Assembly (NCBI GenBank): GCA_021292165.1
Contig: CM037888.1
Coordinates: 27,021,140 to 27,085,139 of the forward strand
Source of the DNA: Shinisaurus crocodilurus
Taxonomy: Eukaryota; Chordata; Lepidosauria; Squamata; Shinisauridae
DNA length: 64,000 nucleotides
Reading direction: 5' to 3'
Shown here: one piece after another, positions 54,381 through 64,000 of the stretch
Numbering within the stretch: the stretch's first letter is position 1
Layout: every line of letters begins with the position of its first letter
Notes under the pieces: generated by a model
Seen by the model: the letters and a program-made list of their open reading frames with translations, nothing else
Databases searched by the model: none
Told to the model about the DNA's origin: nothing
Translations under genes and position numbers: made by a program

Positions 54381-54859
54381 GGGCCGGTTCGTACAACCCA
54401 GGCGGTAAGCGGGGGAGGCACCATGGCGCCCCGCATGCGTCGGTGGCCCCTGTTGGAGCCGGCACTCCCCTCACTGCAGTGCGGGCCTCCCGGCACTAGG
54501 GGGCGGGGGCTCGGGATGCCCAGAGGGGCCATTTGCCCCTACAGGCTGCAGCGGCTGCAGCTCTGGGTGCTCTGGGCTGCCGCCTCTGTGCGGCCCCCGC
54601 GGGATGGCCACCCGCTGTTTGCATGGCAGGGTGGCCACACGTGGTAGGGGCTTACCATTCTACCGCCCATGGCCACTTTGCGTGCTTCGCGGGGGCGCCC
54701 CCGGCCGGCATTCGCACGTAGCGGTGTAAATAAGGCTGGGCGCGCCGCCCGAGCCTTATTTCCTCCCCCCCCACCTCATTTTTTTGAGCGGCGCGCAGAC
54801 ACGGGAACCGCGGGGGGCTTCTGCTCCCCCCGTGGTTTCCGTGTCATACGAACCGGCCC
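54381..54859. mobile_element. PIF/Harbinger-like MITE, GC-rich (479 bp)
   Basis: Terminal inverted repeats GGGCCGGTTCGTA match perfectly over 13 bp. TAA lies immediately outside both ends (54378-54380, 54860-54862), the 3-bp TWA duplication typical of PIF/Harbinger. The interior is CpG-rich with no transposase; frames inside are GC-driven. Confidence 0.82.
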
Positions 54860-54862
54860 TAA

Positions 54863-55070
54863 GAGACTGGGCCGAGAATGAGGAAGTTCCTAGTTCAAAT
54901 CTCACCTCCGCTAAGAACTCACTAAGTGGCCTTAGGAAAGCCACTGTCTCTTAGCCTCAATACCTCCATATGCGACATGGAAGAGAATAATGCTTCCTGA
55001 CATGAAGGAGTTATACCGAGATAATGCAAGTGCACTGAATGCTGTGTACCAATGGCGAATATTATTATGA
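54863..55070 (+). repeat. MIR-like (CORE-SINE) element
   Basis: 'agttcctagttcaaatctca' (B box GTTCAAATC), 'agtggccttaggaaagccac', 'tgtctcttagcctcaatacc' and 'agagaataatgc' follow the order of a MIR. The Harbinger-like MITE is inserted near its 5' end. Confidence 0.7.
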
Positions 55071-55081
55071 TTGAGCTAGCT

Positions 55082-55155
55082 CAGCCTTCCCCAACCTGGT
55101 GCCCACCAGATGTGTTGGATCGTAGCTTCCATCATTCTCAGCCAGCATGGTCTGA
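55082..55155. repeat. Fold-back hAT MITE, left half only
   Basis: 'cagccttccccaacctggtg' then 'agatgtgttggatcgtagct' and 'cagccagcatggtctgacac'; the right arm is absent. Confidence 0.65.
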
Positions 55156-55204
55156 CACTGTAGAAAGAAAACAGATTCCTATCATCCTATAGAATAAAGA
55201 GGCT

Positions 55205-55234
55205 TTATTTTATTTTATTTTATTTTATTTTATT
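55205..55234. repeat. (TTTTA)n microsatellite
   Basis: Six TTTTA/TATTT units, seen directly. Confidence 0.93.
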
Positions 55235-55239
55235 GCTCA

Positions 55240-55870
55240 GATCATCGAGAAAGGTGCATTGCAATACTGTTGCACTCCTGTCCCCATTCACCCCCCCCAC
55301 AACACCACATGACCTGTCAGTCCTGATTTGCAGCATAGCTTGCTGCTCCTAAACTAGCACAATTTCTCCCCCCTCTGCCCCTTGAACAGAAACTGGAGCA
55401 AAGTTTAGCAGAAATGCATGTTTGTCATTGAACGGGGCGAGAAGAAGGAAGAGGCAAACGATAAGATCGCAGCCTGCAGTGCTTTGTTTATGAGAACATC
55501 CTCCGTGTGATATATGCCGGCACTGGGTGAAAGGATTGTGTCACCCCCAACATATTTTAAATGCTGCGACTGTCAGGCAAAAAGACAATGATGAACAAGT
55601 TTGTACGAAATGCGGCACCCGGCAACAGAGTCTCATGGGGTGTTTTCTCTCGTGAGGCTCCTGCTTCAGTCAGGCTTGCCACGCAAATATTATACCGAGA
55701 CTGGACAGAATGCTCATTTGCATTACAAATGCCCAGGCACTTCTGCAATCTCTTCTGTGTGAAACAACCACAAGACTTTATAGTTCAAGAGGGGCTCAAA
55801 AGGTGGTTTAAAGTCTCGCGTGTGGAAAAAAAAAAGTGGCAACACCCTCACTCTCTGAGAGCTAGTGTAG
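55240..55870. other. No gene recognised
   Basis: Unique sequence. A 105-codon frame (55561-55878, plus) has no known domain. Confidence 0.4.
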
Positions 55871-55871
55871 G

Positions 55872-56108
55872 AAGTTAGGACTGAAAGACAAAACTTTGAC
55901 CCAGAAAGCCCTTGTTGAAATCTCGACTTGGCCATGAACTCACATAGGCAGCCTAAGGCAAGCCACTGTGATCGCAGCCTCAGCTATTCCATCTGTAGTA
56001 TGGGAATAATAATGGTGTTGTACCTTACGAATCCGTTGTAAATGTTACCAGGGCAATAGATACGAAGGACTTTGAACTCTCAAAAATGCTATATAAATGG
56101 CCAGAATT
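55872..56108 (+). repeat. MIR-like (CORE-SINE) element, near full length
   Basis: 'cttgttgaaatctcgacttg' (B-box area), 'gcagcctaaggcaagccact', 'gcctcagctattccatctgt', 'agtatgggaataataatggt' and 'gctatataaatgg' follow MIR order from head to tail. Confidence 0.75.
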
Positions 56109-56109
56109 T

Positions 56110-56960
56110 TAAAAGACAGAAATATAACTAGGCAGGTTAGGAGAAAAAAACCACAACTACCAACACAACAAGCTGGTAACACTGTTTGGGAGGTGTATGC
56201 TTCCGCTGGACTTTTCTCCTCTCACTGTGTCTCTTGACGGAGCCAGGAGATAGAGAATTCACTCAGGATGGCCAACTTTTAATTTAAAAGATACTAGTAT
56301 TTAAGGCAGAGCACAACCAGTGGAAACTGGAAGGGAATGGGTGGTGCCTGGCAGAATCTGGCATGTCATGGTGGAATCTGGCGGTGGCGACTAAGGGCTG
56401 ATGGGATGGATGGATGGATGGATGGAGCGAGAGCGAGAGATAGGCTCGCACTTTACTGGCATTTTGGAGACCTAAATTAATGGGAACTCTGAAGCAGCCC
56501 CCAAAGTGTAATCTAAGTTGATGAGCACATTGTCATGCACCCTTTTGGCCCAATCAATGCGTATGCTGAAGAAACGGCTGCCTGTCTCACCCACTCTCTC
56601 CTGCAAGGCTGGCGCTGAGTGTACCCACCCTGGGCATCTGCCAGAGCCCACTGCTGATGCCTTCCCTGTCCCCTGCCCTCAATTTTTCCCCCTGGCCACA
56701 CACTCTTGAGTAGTGTCAGGTAGCTGGATCTGGCCACCCTTTACATCTCCCACAATTCCCTGACCTATCATTTCTCTGGTGCATTGTGGGGAATGTAAAG
56801 GGGCGGGCTAGGCCCAGCTGCCCAGCACAGCTTGGAGCACGGGCGGCCAGATAAGCCCACCGGGGCCCACTGACAGGCGGCGAGGCCCACCAGAGGATGT
56901 GTTGCCCCCCCCCCCGAAACCTGGTGCCTGCCCTGCTCTCTGGGATGTCCATCCCAATGT
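56110..56960. other. No gene recognised
   Basis: Unique sequence with (GGAT)n at 56405-56427. The part 56730-56930 may contain hAT-derived sequence ('ggcccagctgcccagcacag') but ends are not evident. Confidence 0.4.
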
Positions 56961-57125
56961 GAAACTACACACACTGCGTTAAATACATAGCGTGCAGCTG
57001 ATGCTCGCCTTTTTGTTTACCTGGGTGTAAGCGTGAGGGAGTGATCCAGATCAGGACCACTATGTGTGGTTCGGGGAGGTTTTAAACTTCCCACCCAGCC
57101 ACTTCTCCCCACCCCCAAAAAAGTT

Positions 57126-57127
<2 letters not shown>

Positions 57128-57163
<36 letters not shown>
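57128..57163. repeat. (AC)n microsatellite
   Basis: About 36 bp of AC, next to the left end of hAT G copy 2. Confidence 0.95.
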
Positions 57164-57167
<4 letters not shown>

Positions 57168-57171
57168 GACA

Positions 57172-57766
57172 CCGGGGGCGCTGCTAAGTTCCAAGAAGAT
57201 CCAGGGCCCTGGCCCACAAGACAAAAACGTTGTACAAATTTGCATAGGCCAATTTACATATGCTCTAAAGTCTCTCTGTGTGTGTCTTGGAAGGACCCTG
57301 TCTCCTAAGAACACCCCTATTTGTAAAAAGGGATGTACGGACAGGGGAGAGGAGGGCATTTGATTTCAGAAAAAGACCTCAGGAAGAAAGATTCAAGGGG
57401 GGGGGGGCAGCAGGAGGTGAAGCACATGTGGGCAGAAGGCCAGCTGATCCCGAGAGATCAGATGCAACAGAGATCATCGGGGGGGCCCCCTGGACCTTCA
57501 TTTCACTAGCAAGTGCCCCTGGAAAGCAGGGTGGTGGGGCAGATGACCTCCCAGAGCAGGGCTCTCCAACCTTGGGTCCCCAGATGTTGCTGGGCTACAG
57601 CTCCCAGCATACCCAGCCAGCATGGCTAATGGCAAGGGATTCTGGGAGCTGTAGTCCAGCAACATCTGGGGACCCAAAGTTGGAGAGCCCTGTCCCAGAG
57701 ATTCGTGACTCCAAATGAAAGATTTGGGGCTCCAGCCCTAGTGGGCTGCCCCCTAACACCGCCTCT

Positions 57767-57767
<1 letters not shown>
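57172..57767 (-). mobile_element. Non-autonomous hAT family G, copy 2, interrupted by M5
   Basis: Reverse-oriented relative to the copy at 44.96 kb. Shared blocks include 'gatgcaacagagatcatcgg' and 'gctccagccctagtgggctg'. Ends 'ccgggggcgctgctaagttc' and 'ctaacaccgcctctg'. (CA)n tracts on both sides suggest insertion into a CA microsatellite. The fold-back MITE M5 splits it. Confidence 0.75.
57557..57692. mobile_element. Fold-back hAT MITE with perfect TSD (M5)
   Basis: Identical TCCCAGAG at 57549-57556 and 57693-57700; ends CAGGGCTCTCCAACC and GGTTGGAGAGCCCTG[-like] ('gttggagagccctg'). Youngest layer of a three-level nest. Confidence 0.95.

Positions 57768-57807
<40 letters not shown>
57768..57807. 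repeat. (AC)n microsatellite
   Basis: About 40 bp of AC at the right end of hAT G copy 2. Confidence 0.95.
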
Positions 57808-57808
<1 letters not shown>

Positions 57809-58070
57809 AAGGGGACTAAAAAAGAAAGAAAAGTCCATTAGTGCCAATGGAGGTTTTTTTTTAAAAAAAAAATCGGTTTTTAGTCCCCGCAATGTATGAG
57901 GGTGAATTTGGGGTGAAAATGTGGCTTAATGGGAAGGTTTAAACCTCCCCAACACATGCACAGCGGAACCAACCCATATTGGGGGGGGGGGCTGCATGCT
58001 TACACTAAAGTAAACAATCTGCTGAGGGTCAGCTGCACACTATGGACTTAAAATGTAGCAGGTAGTTTAG

Positions 58071-59971
58071 CCCTTGTATGTGAAGAACCACGCCGTTAGT
58101 AAATGCAGAGCTCTTTGAGTGGACATGTGCCTGCAGCAACTTCTAGGCCCCACTTTGCTCCATTCTTCTCAAAACACAGTGGAGAATTCCTTAGGCAGAG
58201 CACTGGTCTCTCCACAGGGAAAAACACACCTATGCATAACATCTGGCTTAATTTAAAGACAGTGTGCAGAGCTGCATTGCCTCTTTAAGGGAGAGTTTTA
58301 CTTTACTGTTCATAAATGTTCCAGACAAAGCAGGCCATTACTTATGCATTCTCTCTCTTTCTCTCCCCCCACCCTTCCCCATACACAAGAAGGTGAAAAT
58401 AATAGAATAAACATCATATACTTCATTATGATATCGGTTTACACTTCCAGCGTACACAGAAAGAGGCCATTTCATCAAGCTAATTGCCTGAAAGTAAAAG
58501 AGAGAGAACTTTTGGCTATTAGTCTATTATGGGGCTTTTTTCTTAATCACAAATAGGGGGCCTGTGGATCCCCTGGGAGGATGTGTATTCTAATTTACAA
58601 TTGAACTACAGATCCAAGCAATCAATCTTGGGCAGCACTTTTACAGTGTAATTGCTGCAACATCACAAATAAAAGAGAGAGAGAGAGAGAGAGGGAGAGA
58701 GAGGGAGAGAGGCAAAGCTGAGTTCCAGCTTGAGGTGGGGGTATTTGCCAGGCATTGGTTTAGGATGGGGGGGGGACAGAAAGGGGCACACACACACACA
58801 GGACTATGAATATGCAATGAGGGCTCATTAGTGCCCCTGTGTTGCCATGACAAATGGCATTATCCCCAAACCAGTGCGGCCTAAACATGAATTTTATAAC
58901 GACCCATTCATCATGGCTTGTCATGGGCTTCTTTACTGTATCTTCTACCAGCTTCTGAACCTTTTCTCCAGTCCGACTTCAGAATCCCCCTCCCTCTTTT
59001 TTTGTTGTTGGTGTGTGTGCACTGATTCGATTATGGACTCCCCGTTTTCTCGAAAGGCCGAGCACTTGTTCGGAAATGCGTGCAAGGTCAACAAGAAGCT
59101 GCCACGATGGGAGAACCCACAGAACAGGTGGTCTCAGGCCCCAGAGAGGTGAACTCAGCAGCCTCAAAACTTGTCAGTTCCACTAAGTAGCTGCAGTAGC
59201 CAAGTCAAAGGAGAAGCGAAGGAACAAAGATGCCATGTACGTACCAGGCCCTGCCAGGGGCTTGACCTAAACCCCTGTGCTTGCAGCCCCAACAAAAAAT
59301 GAGAAGGTTATTGAGGCCTTGGTGAGCTATGATACATAGTGAGAAGGCTGCATTTAGCTTGGCTGTGTTTGTAATCTTCCTAGATTTGATTTTTTTTTTT
59401 TTAAGTTATCTGCAAGTAGAAAAGCAGCACGACAGGGAGTGGGCTGAGCTGAACCCTTTCTCCTTGGTAGCCCACAATTTTACTGGCAGCGTCAAGCCAG
59501 CTTGGGAGACTTTTAAGCACAGGCCTGCACAACCTTGGACCCACCAAGCAAAACGCAGCCTACTGGCCACATACGTGGGTCAAAGCTGAGGAACCAAGAC
59601 GAAGGAAGCAGAAATGCAGGGAAGCAGAGGTGGCAAGGAGGTGGCAAGCCAGACATGCTAAGCGACACTGGAGTCTTGTGCAGTTGGTCCAACTGGGTGG
59701 AAATGTACCAATGGAGGAAGAGGAGGTTGTTGGGTTTTACCCTGCCTCCATGTGTTGGGTGTAACTTCTTCACAGGGGCCTACGTATGTTGACCTAACAT
59801 GCATAAGCTCTGAATGTGTGATCTTTATGTTTAAAAAAATATATGGTACAGAGTCAGACCACATGTCCAGAGCCTACACCCATTGGGGTAATGCCATTCC
59901 CGCAATCATGTTACATACAGGGAGCACCTCCCGAGGTGAGCAGAATCATGGCAAATTCTACTTCACTGGAC
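58071..59971. other. No gene recognised; candidate conserved stretch
   Basis: 58840-58980 is unique and balanced in composition ('gacaaatggcattatcccca', 'gaattttataacgacccatt'). GA-rich tract at 58675-58712. Frames of up to 142 codons have no known domains. Confidence 0.4.
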
Positions 59972-60326
59972 CAGGGGTGGGGAACCTCAGGCCCTGGGGC
60001 CAATCCACCCCTCCAGGGATACTAATCTGGCCCTCTAGGGTTCCCCAGAAGGCCCCACCCCCTTTCCCACGACCACTCATCATTTGGTGGCTTCCCGGGT
60101 TTTGTACAGTCCCCCCTCTTTCGAAAAAGTTGGAATGTCACTCCAAAGGACAGCTACTGGCAGTAAGAGCTTTAAGGTAAAATATGATGGAATGTTGGCC
60201 CCACCCCTTTTGCCTTGGCCCCACCCCCTTTGTCTTAAGCCCCACCCACCACAGGAATGCAGCCCCCGAGAGCTTCTCCAACATTGAATTCGCGGCCCTC
60301 GGGCTGAAACAGGTTTCCTATCCTTG
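59972..60326 (+). mobile_element. Non-autonomous hAT, about 355 bp (copy 2)
   Basis: Ends 'caggggtggggaacctcagg' and 'acaggtttcctatccttg'. Flanks CACTGGAC (59964-59971) and CACTAGGC (60327-60334) agree at 6 of 8. Inverted relative to copy 1 at 21.06 kb, with shared 'atcatttggtgg' and 'ggccccaccccctttg' blocks. Confidence 0.8.
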
Positions 60327-60343
60327 CACTAGGCCATCCATAC

Positions 60344-60479
60344 TAGCCTTCCCTGGCCTGGAGCCCTCCATACGATTTTGACTACGACTCCCAGCATTTC
60401 TGACCATTGGCCATGTTGGCTGGAACTGATGGGAGTTATGGCCCAAAACATCTGGAGGGCACCAGGCTGGAGAAGGCTG
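60344..60479. mobile_element. Fold-back hAT MITE (M8)
   Basis: Ends 'tagccttccctggcctggag' and 'ccaggctggagaaggctg'; flanks ATCCATAC (60336-60343) and ATCTATAC (60480-60487) agree at 7 of 8. Confidence 0.87.
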
Positions 60480-60984
60480 ATCTATACAGCTGTTATGTGC
60501 GTCTCAAACTGTATACATCCAGGTAGTGTATGAGAGGTCAAGGAGCCTACAAAAAGCATGGGCTGCATGCACAGCACCTACATGGGTACACAGTCTGCAT
60601 GTGCCCAGGGACTGTACAGATGGTCTAGTGACTGTACATAGGCCGGGAGCTGGCGCTTGCTGCTGTGCACCTGCTCCCCTCCATGTGCATTCACTGCATG
60701 GAAAGTGCATGTGTGAATGGTGCTTGTGCAGGCCTCAGTGCACAAGGCACTATCGATGTATGGAGACTGGAGGTGGTGCTAGTTAGGAGGCACACGCCTG
60801 ATCCTCCGTGCATGGATTTCTATGCAGTTTGACCACCTGTACATGGCTTAAGGTCAAGGGTGAGTAAGGGTTTTGCCCCTGAGGCCACATGCAGCAGTGG
60901 GCAGTGGCCTGGGAGAGCATGCCAGCCTGAAGCTGACAATGCGCATGCGCATGCGCATGGGCATGGGCACACAAACGCACACAT

Positions 60985-61021
<37 letters not shown>

Positions 61022-61688
61022 CACACACACACACACACTCATGGGGGAAACTGTTGTGCAGGGAAGGTTAACCCTCTCTGTGTGCTTCCCTTCCCATGTA
61101 AATCGCACTCCGACACCTCATCAAACAGAAGGGAGCAGGGTGGAGCACCAGGCATCAGTCAGTGTGGAGAAGAAGACGGAATCACTCTGGAAATGTACGA
61201 CGACATGAATGCTCTGGAAATAAATGAAGAAGAAAGGAAGATGCTGGGACACTACCTGGGAATACAGTTGACATCCCTGATTGCAAGCTGCACATTTTTA
61301 GCCCTGGGGTGGCAAGTCATACGAGGAGGGGGCAGACTGGGCCCATTTGTGGAGACAGACGAGGGAACAGCTGAGTGTGTGACCAAACAGAGGGGTCATG
61401 GCCTGAAAGGAGAGCCTGGTGGGCTGGATCTGGCCCATAGACTGGAGGTTCCCTGCTGCTGCTGTACTGTCTAGCGTGGCTTATCCCAAGGCCTTCTACA
61501 GTGTAGGCCCATTCAGGTCTCAGCTGATCCCAAGCGTCTTCAATATATTCTCAGAAACAAGTTCCAACACAGCATGGATTTTTTGGTGTGTATTGTGTAT
61601 TACTGTTTGATAGTCACCTTTTTATTTTCTGACAAATATACCTAGATGCCTTGAGAGGAGGTGGTGTGGGAGAAAATTATGCATGGCG
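60480..61688. other. No gene recognised; simple repeats and a possible old hAT
   Basis: Contains GCGCAT hexamers (60939-60966), (CT)n at 60986-61018 and (AC)n at 61020-61040. 'gggctggatctggcccatag' near 61431 resembles a hAT right end and 'caagggtgagtaagggtttt' near 60853 a possible left end. The 204-codon frame at 60860-61474 spans these repeats and has no known domain. Confidence 0.45.
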
Positions 61689-61689
61689 T

Positions 61690-62470
61690 GGAGAATATGG
61701 ACAGAGCAATGTTTTTCTCCCTCTCATTACATTAGAGCCTGCGATCATCCAGTGAAGCTCAATTCTGGGAGACTCGGGACAGGCAAAAGACAGTGCTTCT
61801 TCACACAGCATACAGTTCAATCATGGAATTCACTGGCAAAGGATGTAGCAGTGGCCACCAACAAGATGACTTTAAAAGGGACAAATTCATGGAGGATAAG
61901 GTTATCAGTGGCTAATAGTCTTAGGGACGGGAGAACCAACATTTTTTGACCTCACCTAAATTCTCCGAAAATCACTTTGAAGCACATTTTGGCTCACTCC
62001 TGTTTTTGTTTTTGACCAGTTTTTGTTTTGTTTTGTTGTTGTTGTTCATTTGAATGGGATTATTGCACATTTTGAATTTGTGCATTTTTTTTTCAAAAGT
62101 ATACACTTCCCCCATTGACTACAGTATGAAAATGCATATTCTGAAGTGCACATTTTTTTTCAAAAAATATGCATTTTTCGAACGTGGTTACAAATTTGGG
62201 AACTTGCAAACATTTCTCGAAAAAAAGTGCTCCTGCTCACGTTCATGTTCAGGATTGCGAAGAGGCCGTGTACACATGACCTGTGAACAGAAACAACATT
62301 CCCATACATCCGCAGCACTGCATGCTACCTCCAGGTTCAGAGAAGTGGGCTACTGCCCTCATGTCCTGCTTGGAGGCTTCCTCGAGGCATCTGGCTGACC
62401 ACTTTGGGAAACAGAATGCTGGACTAGAAAAGCCTTTGGTCTGTTCCAGGAGGGTTCTCCTTATATCCTT
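61690..62470 (+). mobile_element. CR1-like LINE family B, split by family D
   Basis: 61690-61921 encodes the C-terminal peptide KRQCFFTQHTVQSWNSL, a CR1-type 'FFT..V..WN.L' region; 62310-62470 continues with the 3' UTR ('gcatgctacctccaggttca', 'gaatgctggactagaaaagc'). The two parts are contiguous in other copies. The gap holds family D copy 4. Confidence 0.75.
61922..62309. mobile_element. AT-rich repeat family D, copy 4
   Basis: Left end 'tagggacgggagaaccaaca' matches the family D terminus; the interior has 'ttgaatttgtgcattttttt' and 'gtatgaaaatgcatattctg' words. Right end is approximate, set by where CR1 family B resumes. Confidence 0.55.
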
Positions 62471-64000
62471 AGGAGAGAGCTTTCTTTGTTCTAAAAATAT
62501 ACTCTTTCAGCGGAATTTTCAAACTGTGCACTGTTTTTTTGTTTTGTTTTTTTTAAGATATCATATCGATTGTTATTTGAAATTTGCAACAGCCCTACAT
62601 TAACTCATGGCACTTTATAGATGTAGAGTTAGGCTAAAGTTATTAGATATATTTTTTAACACATGTGTACTGCACCAGAATGACATCTAAGGTTTTATGC
62701 ACATCCCTCCTTCTCCAAAGTAACCAAAATCTTCTCCGGAGAGAGCAAGACAATCTCCTTTTATTATCTCAGCTAACAGGATCTTTGAAAAGCTTCCAAG
62801 AGTTTAGGAGAGTGGGGGGGGGGGAGGGAAGTATACATAATTTGTGTGACTGTTTGAAATGACAGCTTTAAGATGGCTGCAGTTTTCATACCACTTTTTT
62901 TACAGAGTTGTCCCACTGGCAGCTTTAAGGTGTTGATTTGAGGAATGAAATCTATACATAAATAAGAGCAGGGTGGCGGGGAGGGGACAAGTACACAAGG
63001 AACTATCCCCGGGTAATTCTAACTGCAGGCTTTAAAGCAAGTGGGAGAGGTATTTACAGCAAACAATTTGTAACAGAATGTTATGTAATATTTTAGATTT
63101 CTGGGCAAGCAAGATAAAGAAAGAATGTATTCTAGGTATCATGCTGGTAAAACTTGCTGGCTAGCTATGCACAGATTCATACACTTGCATTATCTCTTTC
63201 CCCATACAGATCTTTCCTCACTCCTTAGAAACTTTTGCAATCTCCCTAGTGTGCTGGGTTTTTTTCCCCCTCTGTCTTTTCCTTCACCATCCTGTTTGTA
63301 TCTAAGCCGCTGTCAGTAAACTTGGTTCATATTAGTTCCATGCTGTTTGGCAAGGGGCGTGTGCACTAAACATCTGAAATAAATAAATACGAATTGGTGG
63401 CTTTTGGCTCTGCTTGCGGCTTTTAAAAAATCCACATGACTTGGTTACTTTACATGACAGAAGTAAGATTTTGCTAATTCAAAACTAACTTGAAATAAAT
63501 AAACAGGTACCAGTTGCTTTCCTTTTCACCTCCTGCTGCCACTGTCTGTACTGACATCTTCAGTCATTAATGAGTTAATAAGAATCTCAGCCTCATCTGG
63601 GGAGAGATAAGGCGAAAGAAAGAAGAGCATTGTACACATAATGACAGGTTCCCTGTTGCCGCCTAAGATGCCATGGGTCAGCCATGTTAAGAATGTGTGT
63701 GTCCAATCATCTGTTGATGCTTATCAGCAAAGCCTGGAGCACAACCCAACACAGGCCAGTTTGGAAGTTACAATGAATAAAGGATGTCTCCTTGGCTTGT
63801 TGGCGGCTGTGTGAGAGCACAAGGGAGAGGGCTATATATATACTAAAACACGATGACATGAGCAATCACTATACCAATTACAAGACAAGTTATTGGACGA
63901 AGACGGCGCATGGCTTCTGGTGCGCTTTGAACATACAATCGGTGGCAGTGGAGTCTCACCACAATAACAGGACTTAACCCTTCAAGCACCTGGCAGTGGT
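62470..64000. other. Unique sequence, no gene seen; candidate conserved stretch
   Basis: No recognisable transposon after 62,470. 63,400-63,660 is insertion-free ('cattaatgagttaataagaa', 'ggggagagataaggcgaaag' with a GATAAG GATA-type site) and may be conserved regulatory DNA. Confidence 0.4.

Larger units (their letters stand above)
56962..58070. mobile_element. Fold-back element carrying nested hATs
   Basis: Left arm (about 56962-57115) and right arm (about 57910-58070) are inverted copies: 'catagcgtgcagctgatgct' versus the complement of 'ggtcagctgcacactatgga', and 'ggggaggttttaaacttccc' versus the complement of 'gggaaggtttaaacctcccc'. The middle holds a (CA)n tract and hAT family G copy 2. 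Class is unknown; no duplication was resolved. Confidence 0.7.

Noticed and set aside
54423..54721. Ala/Arg-rich frames near a CpG-rich patch
   Set aside because: They are inside a GC-rich Harbinger-like MITE with clear inverted ends.
60860..61474. 204-codon plus-strand open frame
   Set aside because: Crosses GCGCAT, (CT)n and (AC)n repeats and hAT-like ends; no known domain.

Overview
This 64-kb window looks like intergenic or intronic nuclear DNA from a non-avian reptile, most likely a squamate (lizard). The basis is its repeat content: a CR1 LINE with an (ATTCTATGAT)n-type 3' end, a second CR1-like family, L2 LINEs, several tRNA- and 5S rRNA-headed SINEs, many non-autonomous hAT elements with 8-bp target-site duplications (TSDs), and abundant vertebrate microsatellites. 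I found no host protein-coding gene, tRNA, rRNA gene, CRISPR array or operon. The only open frames with recognisable protein families are the C-terminal ends of LINE reverse-transcriptase ORFs (CR1 at 37.8-38.5 kb, minus strand; L2 at 15.1-16.1 kb minus, 28.5-28.9 kb plus and 51.6-52.5 kb minus).

Layout. Bases 1-11,000 are poor in transposable elements, contain CpG-rich patches (notably about 3.13-3.56 kb) and hold mostly unique sequence, short palindromic repeats and microsatellites; this is compatible with a regulatory flank of an unseen gene. From 11.9 kb onward the window is dense in transposons: a GC-rich 643-bp hAT (11.9 kb), a 5S-derived SINE (14.4 kb), L2 (15-16 kb), a tRNA-SINE (20.7 kb), 350-bp hATs (21.1 and 60.0 kb), fold-back hAT MITEs throughout, seven members of a second SINE family with a conserved A/B-box head, a CR1 with its partner-like 5S/CR1 SINEs (24.7, 36.9, 53.6 and 54.2 kb), a GACTCG-rich hAT (47.2 kb), a PIF/Harbinger-like MITE (54.4 kb) and several nested stacks (25.3-25.9, 44.9-46.3, 57.0-58.1 and 61.7-62.5 kb). 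Between them lie AT-rich unique stretches that could be conserved non-coding elements.

The elements form LINE-SINE partnerships that can be read within the window. The 5S-headed SINE ends in the same about 55-bp tail as the local CR1. The tRNA-headed SINE ends in a tail resembling the second CR1-like family. Non-autonomous hATs have repeatedly used SINEs and LINEs as targets, and two different hAT families hit the same 8-bp site in two copies of one SINE. All family names here rest on reading motifs by eye; no database search was run.
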